Source: SAR324 cluster bacterium (GTDB taxonomy: Bacteria > SAR324 > XYD2-FULL-50-16). From it: a stretch of DNA of 6,018 bases. The notes under the pieces are model-generated. The model was not told the origin of the DNA and made no database searches. It saw only the letters and a list, made by a program, of their open reading frames with translations. The stretch covers positions 1 through 6,018 of the forward strand of contig NVSR01000106.1 in the NCBI GenBank assembly GCA_002401295.1, given 5' to 3'. Position 1 is the first letter of the stretch, and each line of letters opens with the position of its first letter. The translations under genes were made by a program, and so were the position numbers. Below are positions 1 through 6,018 of the stretch, one piece after another.

Positions 1-2
1 AA

Positions 3-2954
3 AGCCTCTCTTATGTAACCCACCATAAGGTGTTCTCCAAAGCAGTAAGCCATGAACAAAAAGAGTTTGAAAAAGAAAAGCTTATCTCCATTGATGAAGC
101 AAAAAAACTTAATAAAAAATATTTGAATGTAGTTATACACCTAGAAGACCCCATAGGTGAAGTAGAAGACCTTTATCACGATATGGAAAGCTCATTTTAT
201 AGAGCTTATGCCCATAACAAAGGTTTTATAGACAAGGTTAAAGAGCGTAATGCTTATGCCTACAGTGTTGCAAGCTTTGTGGATGACCTTTATCTTGATG
301 GTGAAGAAAGAAAAAAGAATAAAACCCAGCATGAAAAGCTTCAAGAAGCCTACTATACCCTTGTTAAGGGTGTTAAGGAGGAATTTTTACCTTATATTAC
401 TAATCTATGTTCACAAAGAGGCTGGACGTGGAAAATTCAAACAAATGGACGTATGAAAAAACAAGGCAAACTCGTAAGACTTAATGGTTTTATAGAATAT
501 AATGTCGCGGTGAACTACATAGAAGAGGTAAAGTACTGCGCTTCTTCTTTACTGCTTCCCATAGACAAGTACCTTGTATTTAGAGATTACCAAAATGATT
601 TTGAGGGCGCAAATGTTACTAAGCTAAAAGAAACATGTCGTGTTGACTTTAAAACAAATAATTATTATTGTTTAGCTAACAGTGTTGTTAAACACGCAAC
701 AGCAGAACATCCTGCAAAGAAGTATGACAAAAACCGAAATTATGGGAAGTACCGAGATAGTAGCATTGATATGATGGCGCTAACGGTGTTTAGTTTATAT
801 TTTAGTGGTAAGCATGATGGCATAGTCAATGCTAAAGGTTCAAAATATAAAGAAGCGATGGCCACCTTTCATTACACCTTGAAAAACCTCCAAGGACAAC
901 CTGAGTTTAATGAAAATACTCAAGATGATTTAAACAAAATACTTACTAATCATGCCTATAAAGACCTCTTTAAAAAAGGCACAAAAGATGCCAAAGATGA
1001 TTTTATTCAAGATTATGAAGATTTAGACGTTGTGGCAAAGTTTTGTGCCTTTACATGGAAAGAAGATAAAACAAAACACTTAGATAAGTTTAAAACGCTT
1101 ATTCCAAAAAAAGAGAGTTTTGAGTTTTATTATGAAAAAACTCAAAAACAACCTGTTGAACTTGCCATCCAACTACTGACTAAGCTAAAAAATACTGACT
1201 TAAAAGACCTTCTGTCAAAATATATGAAAATTACCAAAGAAGACAAAAGCCTAGATACAACGGACACACTCCTAAATATGGCTTATAGCCTCAGTGCAAG
1301 TAGGACTAAGTTTGACCTTGAGGCTACCCAAATCTCCGCCTTTAACACAGGTTCTGCTCTGGGTGAGTTTGTAAAAGAACTTTCGTTTAAACTGCAAGGA
1401 CTTGAGACAAGCACCCATGAGAGCTTATATGAGAAGCCAATTTTTAAACTCTACCACGAGAACCTACATGCGCTTATAACACATGCCTTAGTAGAAGGAG
1501 AGTTTAATGCAGGTGATTTTACAAATAGAAAAGCCAATGCAAATAAACTTCTTACTGCCGTAGCCCCTGACACACAAAAGAAGTATGAAGAAGACTTAAA
1601 AGAGTTAAACGACGGAAACCTAGCAGACGATCTAAAAATAAAAACCGAACACGAACAGCTCTTTGAAAAACTAAAAGCCCTAGATGGGATAACAAGTCAG
1701 ATACATGGGGCTGAGGAGAAAAAGAATGCTCCAGGAAGTAAAAAAACAGATCAAGCGTATACTAAGCTACGTAATACAAAATCGTATAAAACCTCTATCT
1801 CAGGTTTAAAAGGACTAAGTTTTTTCGTCACTCTGTTTAACACAGGAGAAGCCTTAAAAACCTTTAATAAACATGATTTAAAATCATTATTGGATGTAAC
1901 TACGGGAATAAACTCACTCTCAAAAACCGTAGCCAATACAACAGCTAAAGGTCTTTCAAAAACAGCAAGAGCCACTCAAATGATAGAGTTTTTGTTTAAA
2001 GAAGAAGCCTTGCCTCAGAAGATGCTCGCAAAACTAGCGATACCGGCCATAGTGGTAGGAGCGTATTATCAAATAGAAGCCTTAGATGATGAGGACTATG
2101 ACGCAATGATAGCGATATCAGCAAAGGCAGCCTTAGTTATCGCATTAGGCTTTGTAACGGGGATTGGTATTGCCTTAGTTGCTGCTATAGCCTTAGAATT
2201 GATATGGATGTATGTTTCAAGCTTCTTTATTGATACAAGAACCGAAGTTTTAGTAGAAAAGTCTTTGTTTTATCAAGGTTCTAAGCGTACGCCTTACATT
2301 TTAGAAAGCCTAAGCGTAGGTAATAAAACCTATGTTTTTGATGATAAACCTACAAAGATAAAAAAGATTGAAAGACTAGGTGGCCTCAAAGCCACAAGAG
2401 ACTTTATCTACAATAATTATAAAGAGCATAAACAAGAGTTTCAAGCCGCAGTAAGTTATGAGTTCAGCTCAATTTTTAGAGCTTTGCAGAACATAGAGGT
2501 GAAAGTTTATAAGAAACCTACCTATTACACAAGTAGGGATATAAAACTAAACTTTAATGGTAACATTATGGTCAATAAAGATTATTATAAACAGATAAAC
2601 AATGTTTATTTAATCCAAAATGACAATTATGAAGATAATGCTATTATAGATTACTCAACAACCGTAGATTTTAAAGAAGACGATGAGAACATGGGCAAGA
2701 AAAACAAGCTTATCAATATATTTACACCTTTTCAGCCAATAATCATGACTAAGCTATCTGAAGCGAGTAAAGATATTTATACAGTCTTAATAGACAGTGG
2801 TGCAACTTCGGTGAAATATAAACTTGATATCTCATACTATAAAGGGCGAACCTATTGGGTTAAGAACCAGCTGATAAGCGATTATAACTTTTATCTTGAT
2901 GACCTTGTTTCCATGCCATTAACGAATGATGATATACAATTACTAAAGACTTAA
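3..2954 (+). CDS. Large VasX/BTH_I2691-like putative T6SS effector, 5'-truncated by the window edge
   Basis: The frame has no stop back to the left edge: nine codons (SLSYVTHHK) precede the first possible start, a GTG at nt 30 with no ribosome binding site. The real start therefore lies upstream, and at least 983 residues are encoded here. Near the beginning, IHLEDPIGEVEDLYHDME matches the DPIG/DPVG-type segment I recall after the N-terminal domain of VasX-like T6SS effectors. A long, Lys/Glu-rich, mostly helical body follows. Two hydrophobic stretches (nt 2022-2072 and 2106-2240, the second Gly/Ala-rich) flank an acidic turn (EALDDEDYD), like a membrane-inserting hairpin. About 240 residues of probably beta-rich C-terminal domain follow. 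By analogy with VasX, a pore-forming or membrane-damaging toxin is likely. Two exported or membrane genes follow within 25 nt each, as expected for immunity partners. Part of its tail recurs at 5852-6018. The T6SS assignment rests on remembered family features, without an alignment; a different polymorphic toxin is possible. Confidence 0.6.
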   Translation, partial: SLSYVTHHKVFSKAVSHEQKEFEKEKLISIDEAKKLNKKYLNVVIHLEDPIGEVEDLYHDMESSFYRAYAHNKGFIDKVKERNAYAYSVASFVDDLYLDGEERKKNKTQHEKLQEAYYTLVKGVKEEFLPYITNLCSQRGWTWKIQTNGRMKKQGKLVRLNGFIEYNVAVNYIEEVKYCASSLLLPIDKYLVFRDYQNDFEGANVTKLKETCRVDFKTNNYYCLANSVVKHATAEHPAKKYDKNRNYGKYRDSSIDMMALTVFSLYFSGKHDGIVNAKGSKYKEAMATFHYTLKNLQGQPEFNENTQDDLNKILTNHAYKDLFKKGTKDAKDDFIQDYEDLDVVAKFCAFTWKEDKTKHLDKFKTLIPKKESFEFYYEKTQKQPVELAIQLLTKLKNTDLKDLLSKYMKITKEDKSLDTTDTLLNMAYSLSASRTKFDLEATQISAFNTGSALGEFVKELSFKLQGLETSTHESLYEKPIFKLYHENLHALITHALVEGEFNAGDFTNRKANANKLLTAVAPDTQKKYEEDLKELNDGNLADDLKIKTEHEQLFEKLKALDGITSQIHGAEEKKNAPGSKKTDQAYTKLRNTKSYKTSISGLKGLSFFVTLFNTGEALKTFNKHDLKSLLDVTTGINSLSKTVANTTAKGLSKTARATQMIEFLFKEEALPQKMLAKLAIPAIVVGAYYQIEALDDEDYDAMIAISAKAALVIALGFVTGIGIALVAAIALELIWMYVSSFFIDTRTEVLVEKSLFYQGSKRTPYILESLSVGNKTYVFDDKPTKIKKIERLGGLKATRDFIYNNYKEHKQEFQAAVSYEFSSIFRALQNIEVKVYKKPTYYTSRDIKLNFNGNIMVNKDYYKQINNVYLIQNDNYEDNAIIDYSTTVDFKEDDENMGKKNKLINIFTPFQPIIMTKLSEASKDIYTVLIDSGATSVKYKLDISYYKGRTYWVKNQLISDYNFYLDDLVSMPLTNDDIQLLKT
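2676..2842 (+). repeat. Direct repeat, copy 1, inside the effector C-terminus
   Basis: These 167 nt recur at 5852-6018 with an offset of exactly 3176 nt and only two substitutions: C to T in the Gly codon GGC/GGT, which is silent, and T to G, which changes Ile to Ser in QPIIM/QPISM. The segment encodes the part of the tail running from EDDENMGKK to KLDISYY. Copy 2 runs into the window edge, so the repeat may be longer. Confidence 0.97.
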
Positions 2955-2957
2955 GGA
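2953..2957 (+). promoter_or_regulatory. Ribosome binding site of the TPR gene
   Basis: AAGGA overlaps the effector's TAA stop codon (2952-2954) and lies 10 nt before the ATG at 2968. It supports that start and suggests translation coupled to the effector within one transcript. No promoter-like sequence fits in the 13-nt gap. Confidence 0.65.
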
Positions 2958-2967
2958 CTAAATAATT

Positions 2968-3603
2968 ATGACAAATATAATTAAAATACTTTTTTTATTG
3001 TTAGTACTTAATAGTCAAATGCTGTTTGCTGAAAGTAGTAGTGATAAGGCGGATAAGCTTTATAATCAAGCGCAAAGACTTTATTCGAATGCGAAATATA
3101 AAGAAGCTATCCCTTTGTATGAAAAATCTTATGAGCTTAAACCAAGTAAAGATATTCCTGCTAACACAGGAATATCTTATAAAAATATTGGAAACTATAA
3201 GAAGTCTATTTATTGGTACAAAGTAGGAATTAAAGTCTTTAATGATAAAAAATCTATTTTCAACCTTGGATTGCTTTACGAGGAAAAGTTATTGAATATA
3301 GACGAAGCAATAAAATGGTACAGAGAAGCCATCAATCAAAAAAACTTAGACGCTTACGATAATATCTCATTAATTTACCATGATATCCGAAAAGACAATC
3401 TAACGGCCTCTGCCTATTACCTTGCAACGATAGAAAAAAGCTACACAAAAAAGCAAATTTTAGATTTTTTAAAAAATGATTGGAAAATAGATGAAGCCAC
3501 AATAAAAAAAGCCTACCACCTTCAAAAAACATTAGTGCCAAATCCTTATTATGATAAAGAATTTGAAGAGAAAATAGCAAAGAAAAAATCAGGACGAAGA
3601 TAA
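2968..3603 (+). CDS. Exported TPR/Sel1-repeat protein, candidate immunity factor
   Basis: The 211-aa product starts with a Sec signal peptide: Lys6, a hydrophobic core (ILFLLLVL), and likely cleavage after Ala21 (LFA/ES). There is no lipobox Cys, so a soluble periplasmic protein is expected. About three TPR/Sel1-like units follow (roughly residues 28-61, 64-95 and 96-127), with typical YKEAIPLYEKS, YKKSIYWYKVG and IDEAIKWYREA helices. A separate tail at residues 169-211 carries NDWKIDE, KKAYHLQKTL, YYDKEFE and a basic end, KKKSGRR. The tail is strongly kept in the broken copy at 5216-5759, so it is probably a functional domain. The position 13 nt after the effector, the export signal and the co-duplication with effector tails suggest an immunity or accessory role in the periplasm, but nothing proves it. 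An unrelated TPR scaffold is the alternative. Confidence 0.8.
   Translation: MTNIIKILFLLLVLNSQMLFAESSSDKADKLYNQAQRLYSNAKYKEAIPLYEKSYELKPSKDIPANTGISYKNIGNYKKSIYWYKVGIKVFNDKKSIFNLGLLYEEKLLNIDEAIKWYREAINQKNLDAYDNISLIYHDIRKDNLTASAYYLATIEKSYTKKQILDFLKNDWKIDEATIKKAYHLQKTLVPNPYYDKEFEEKIAKKKSGRR
3149..3178. repeat. Perfect 12-bp inverted repeat inside the TPR gene
   Basis: AAGATATTCCTG (3149-3160) and its exact reverse complement CAGGAATATCTT (3167-3178) are separated by the 6-nt loop CTAACA. It lies in coding sequence (KDIPANTGIS) and has no T-run after it, so it is not a standard terminator. It could form an mRNA hairpin, or be chance imposed by the codons. Confidence 0.85.
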
Positions 3604-3626
3604 ATATTCGCAACTAAGTTTTGTGA

Positions 3627-4928
3627 ATGAGCAAGTATCAAAAATATAATTTACAAGGAATCCCAATCCATACCCTAGAAACGAAACCTCGACTTTTTAT
3701 ACCCATTGTGTTGTTCAATATTTTTGCTCTTATTGGTTTGTATGCTTTATATGATTTTAAAGATGGACCAACGCTTTTTCTCGTAGGTGCTTTTTTAGGA
3801 GCACAGTTTTCTATGATGGAGCATGCAAGACTTCTAAAAGTAATGCCTTCTTTATTTAGTCGAATTCAAATGATTTTAACAACGAGCTTTGTCTTTTCAA
3901 GCATATCACTTATTGTGTACAACGTATTTCTATATATGAATAATATTTATTACAGAGAAGAGGTGTTTGGTAATTTAAGTACGACTGGATACTGGTTAAT
4001 TATGTTTTCCATTCCTGTTATTTCTCTTATGTTTTTAACATTATTTTATACTATTGTCCTTAAAAAAGTGCTGTCTATAAAGGAAAACTCATTATCTAAA
4101 CAGTCTGCGTTGAAAGGCTTTAAGACAAGTCAGAACAGAATATATATATTTAATTTTTTATTTTTTTATTTTATTTTCAAGGAAACTTTTACTGTTTTTT
4201 ATGAGGGTATCTTTAAAATAGATGAAGGTCCTTACTTTTTTAATTTATTAATAATTGTCATTGCATTGCGTTTAGCAATACTTTTTGGGTCCGAACAAAC
4301 GCAAGCTATTCCTAATAACAAGGAAGCGTTTAAACTTTTTAAAATAATTTCATTAATACTCGTTGTTTTTGCTGCACATAAAGAATCGCATCAATTGTTA
4401 GAACTGCTAGCAAATCCTCAAAATATTTGGATTCATGGGTATTATCAAATGCATCAGCCTCTTTGGATTGTTACACTAATGTTTTTGGGCATGCTTTTTA
4501 GTTATCTTTTTCTGGTGAGATTTAAAGATATGGTGATGTCGCCCCTTTCCTTTACCCCGTGTAAAAGTTTTAGCAAGGAAACTTGGGAGTTACTGAACTA
4601 TGTCACTACTTTTTTAAGTATAACCTATCTCTTTAATATGGTATATTTCTTTATTTTATTTTATTTCGGGCCCTTTTTTAGTACTTTATATGATATTTTA
4701 GTCTCATCACAATGGATTTCACATATTAGCAATTTCATGCTAGCTTTTATTCTGGTTCAAAGTAAAATACTACCCGTTAAGATAACGAAATCTTTAGGGT
4801 ATGTGCTTATTAGTATAATCATATTTTATGTGGTTTTTAATATTCATCAGTCAGGATTACCTCTCGTTATAGAAATGGAAAAACCTTTTCCCGATGATGG
4901 TTCGTTTTTACCTGTTATAAAAAAATAG
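3627..4928 (+). CDS. Polytopic inner-membrane protein, candidate immunity protein
   Basis: I do not recognise a named family. The 433-aa product has about 9-11 hydrophobic segments, near residues 23-43, 49-67, 81-103, 122-146, 171-191, 203-221, 236-252, 278-298, 324-348, 366-378 and 388-405. Connecting loops are short, and no catalytic motif or nucleotide-binding site is visible. No clear Shine-Dalgarno precedes the ATG at 3627; it lies 23 nt after the TPR gene, so translation may depend on the upstream genes. The known immunity protein of VasX (TsiV2) is a membrane protein, so protection against a pore-forming effector is a reasonable guess, made from position and topology only. The gene ends in an A7 run followed directly by TAG. 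A -1 shift there would extend the product into a domain resembling the effector tail (see 4919-4925), so the annotated C-terminus may not be the original one. Confidence 0.75.
   Translation: MSKYQKYNLQGIPIHTLETKPRLFIPIVLFNIFALIGLYALYDFKDGPTLFLVGAFLGAQFSMMEHARLLKVMPSLFSRIQMILTTSFVFSSISLIVYNVFLYMNNIYYREEVFGNLSTTGYWLIMFSIPVISLMFLTLFYTIVLKKVLSIKENSLSKQSALKGFKTSQNRIYIFNFLFFYFIFKETFTVFYEGIFKIDEGPYFFNLLIIVIALRLAILFGSEQTQAIPNNKEAFKLFKIISLILVVFAAHKESHQLLELLANPQNIWIHGYYQMHQPLWIVTLMFLGMLFSYLFLVRFKDMVMSPLSFTPCKSFSKETWELLNYVTTFLSITYLFNMVYFFILFYFGPFFSTLYDILVSSQWISHISNFMLAFILVQSKILPVKITKSLGYVLISIIIFYVVFNIHQSGLPLVIEMEKPFPDDGSFLPVIKK
4919..4925 (+). other. A7 run forming an A_AAA_AAA slippery heptamer just before the stop
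   Basis: In the membrane-protein frame the codons are GTT ATA AAA AAA TAG, so the A7 run sits in the classical -1 slippery phase directly against the stop. A -1 slip (or insertion of one A) would read ...VIKK-IEQAYLVIDGK... and continue to the TAA at 5321-5323, adding about 131 residues. I see no obvious stimulatory stem-loop. Further breaks downstream make a plain frameshift mutation at a homopolymer, or a sequencing error, at least as likely as programmed frameshifting. Confidence 0.5.
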
Positions 4929-5191
4929 AACAAGCCTATTTAGTCATTGATGGTAAAACGTTTGAAGCTAAGGAAATAAATTTTAAAGAGCATAAAGTAA
5001 AAGGAACAACCTGTATTATTAATTTATTAGGAAATTTTTATAAAATCCCTTCTGAACATTGGAAAAAAATGAGTGAGCATACTTTTCATCTTCTTTTAAG
5101 CAGTAATACTATTTCGGTAAAATACAGATTAGAAGTTAAGTACAGTTCTACACAAAAGGACTTTATTAATAATGTTATCCTGCTTCAATGG
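4928..5191 (+). pseudogene. Degenerate fragment resembling the effector C-terminal domain
   Basis: This frame has no start codon before an internal ATG at 5069. Its translation aligns without gaps to the effector tail: IINLLGNFYK...SVKYRLEVKY against LINIFTPFQP...SVKYKLDISY, with 13 of 43 identical residues and shared SVKY and an alternating beta-strand pattern. Upstream, AYLVIDGKTF parallels VYLIQNDNY of the effector. It lacks the body and membrane segments of the toxin, so it cannot be an effector on its own. It may be an orphan tail left by an earlier recombination, or the original C-terminal domain of the membrane protein cut off by a frameshift at the A7 run. It passes in frame into the TPR remnant without a stop or signal peptide, which points to a fusion by deletion or to a multidomain ancestor. 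Confidence 0.6.
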
Positions 5192-5215
5192 ACACGAGAG
5201 CTTCATGTAAAAGAT

Positions 5216-5759
5216 TTACATGAAAAGGCTTTAGATAAGGCAACCAATGCTTATGAACGAAAAGATTATGATGCAACTATAAAATATCTTATCAAGAAGA
5301 ATCATCAAGTGAAGTTGCCTTAAATTTTGGTTTAGTGTATAAAAAAAATCAAGATTATCCAAATACAATTTATTGGTTGGAAACATCATTTAATCTGGGA
5401 AATATTGGTGCTGCAAACAGTTTGGCACTCCTATATCATGAAGAACTGTCTGATTCAAGAAAGCTATTCTTTGGTATAAAAAAGCTATTAGAGGCGGGTA
5501 TGATAACGCAAGAAGAAACCTCGGCTTATTTTATCGTAGTTAAAAGGACGATTTAAACAGCGCTATCTATATGATGGGGATGATAGGATATCCCTACACT
5601 AAAGAAAGAGTCCTGAGTCTATTACGAAATGATTGGAAGATAGACGAAAAAATCCTAAAAAAAGCCTACCAACTCCAAAAAACCTTAGATATCCCCAAAC
5701 ACTATTATGACAAAGAATTTGAAGATAAAGTAGCAAAGAAAAAAACAGGCAGACGATAG
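5216..5759 (+). pseudogene. Broken second copy of the TPR protein (two frameshifts and one stop)
   Basis: Joining three frames gives a near full-length homologue of the mature 2968-3603 product. Frame A runs from LHEKALDKATNAYERKDYD to KYL. A -1 break near 5285-5292 leads to YQEESSSEVALNFGLVYKK...LLYHEELSD. A second -1 break near 5452-5456 leads to FKKAILWYKKAIRGGYDNARRNLGLFYRS. An in-frame TAA (5541-5543) is followed by KDDLNSAIYMMG and the conserved tail NDWKIDE, KKAYQLQKTL, YYDKEFE and KKKTGRR, ending with TAG at 5757-5759. Over the last 43 or so residues, 31 match gene 2. The signal peptide is missing. The pieces starting at 5335 (GTG) and 5571 (ATG) are therefore segments of one dead gene. 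It is too diverged from gene 2 to be a recent duplicate, so it probably came from another effector-immunity variant. Confidence 0.85.
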
Positions 5760-5785
5760 AGATTAACAAAAATAAATCTGAATGA

Positions 5786-6018
5786 GAGCCTATTATCCAA
5801 AACGATGAATATGCTATTGTTGATTACACAGAAACAGTCAATTTCAAAGAAGAAGACGATGAGAACATGGGTAAGAAAAACAAGCTTATCAATATATTTA
5901 CACCTTTTCAGCCAATAAGCATGACTAAGCTATCTGAAGCGAGTAAAGATATTTATACAGTCTTAATAGACAGTGGTGCAACTTCGGTGAAATATAAACT
6001 TGATATCTCATACTATAA
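5786..6018 (+). pseudogene. Orphan effector C-terminal fragment, open at the right window edge
   Basis: Reading from 5786, just after an in-frame TGA (5783-5785), the translation EPIIQNDEYAIVDYTETVNF and onward follows the effector from YLIQNDNY. From EDDENMGKK to KLDISYY it differs by one residue (Ser for Ile). No start codon or ribosome binding site leads into it; the ATG at 5782 is in another frame and stops after eight codons. It lacks the rest of the effector, so it is a promoterless tail cassette. The frame is still open at 6018, and an immunity gene would be expected to follow outside the window. Confidence 0.85.
5852..6018 (+). repeat. Direct repeat, copy 2, in the orphan tail
   Basis: This 167-nt copy matches 2676-2842 with two substitutions and continues to the window edge. 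Just upstream, similarity drops sharply: the copy has an extra GAA codon (FKEEDDEN against FKEDDEN), lacks two codons in the QNDEYAIV stretch relative to the effector's QNDNYEDNAII, and many bases differ. Identity therefore begins abruptly, near the GAAGACGATGAG motif. Confidence 0.97.

Noticed and set aside
1751..1975. Reverse-strand 74-aa ORF
   Set aside because: Antisense shadow of the effector reading frame with no supporting signal.
2070..2200. Repeated GCCTTAG heptamer (four occurrences in about 130 nt), possible uptake or regulatory motif
   Set aside because: All occurrences encode Ala-Leu in an Ala/Leu-rich stretch and share no fixed spacing; codon preference explains them.
3332..3613. 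Reverse-strand 93-aa hydrophobic ORF
   Set aside because: It lies antisense to the well-supported TPR gene and looks like a by-product of its AT-rich codons; no ribosome binding site or family resemblance.
5069..5323. A small stand-alone gene starting at ATG 5069
   Set aside because: The homology to the effector tail begins 47 codons upstream in the same frame and the end runs into TPR sequence that continues in another frame; the ATG is internal and has no ribosome binding site.
5335..5759. Two separate small genes at 5335-5556 and 5571-5759
   Set aside because: Joined with the upstream frame they give one continuous TPR homologue; past about nt 5452 the frame of the first reads no TPR sequence, while the neighbouring frame does.
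4919..5759. Insertion-sequence style programmed frameshift (A7 in a transposase)
   Set aside because: Neither frame resembles a transposase, and no terminal inverted repeats or target-site duplications were seen around the region.
5760..5785. Possible promoter or terminator between the TPR remnant and the orphan tail
   Set aside because: Only 26 AT-rich bases with no hairpin, no T-run after a stem and no convincing -35/-10 pair.

Overview
The window is AT-rich, densely coding DNA with every gene on the + strand. It reads as a contact-dependent competition locus, most likely a type VI secretion (T6SS) effector with candidate immunity genes and degraded spare copies. Low GC, heavy use of AAA, TTA and ATA codons and the style of the proteins suggest a low-GC Gram-negative bacterium. 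Campylobacterota (Arcobacter or Sulfurimonas type) is a guess from composition; no taxonomic marker gene is present.

Layout. (1) nt 3-2954 is the 3' part of a large gene. Its frame is open to the left edge, so its true start lies outside. The product looks like a VasX/BTH_I2691-type T6SS effector: a conserved LEDPIG-type segment near the start, a long charged helical body, two hydrophobic membrane segments at nt 2022-2240, and a roughly 240-residue C-terminal domain. (2) nt 2968-3603 encodes a 211-aa exported TPR/Sel1-like protein, 13 nt downstream and with a good ribosome binding site. (3) nt 3627-4928 encodes a 433-aa polytopic membrane protein, 23 nt further on. Genes 2 and 3 are the candidate immunity factors. 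(4) nt 4928-5191 is a fragment resembling the effector's C-terminal domain, with no start of its own. It follows an A7 run that overlaps the end of gene 3. (5) nt 5216-5759 is a second copy of the TPR gene, without a signal peptide and broken by two frameshifts and one in-frame stop. (6) nt 5786 to the right edge is another orphan piece of the effector C-terminus. Its last 167 nt match nt 2676-2842 of the effector with only two substitutions.

Together the window holds three versions of one effector tail and two of one TPR protein, in the order tail-TPR-membrane protein-tail-TPR-tail. This resembles the orphan toxin-tip/immunity cassettes of Rhs and CDI loci, where old tails and immunity genes pile up downstream of the active gene. 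Recombination between the near-identical 167-nt repeats would swap the tail and remove 3176 bp carrying both candidate immunity genes. The toxic mechanism, and which downstream gene protects, are inferences. The repeats, the homology between copies and the gene breakages are read directly from the sequence. No RNA genes, CRISPR arrays, transposases or convincing terminators were seen.
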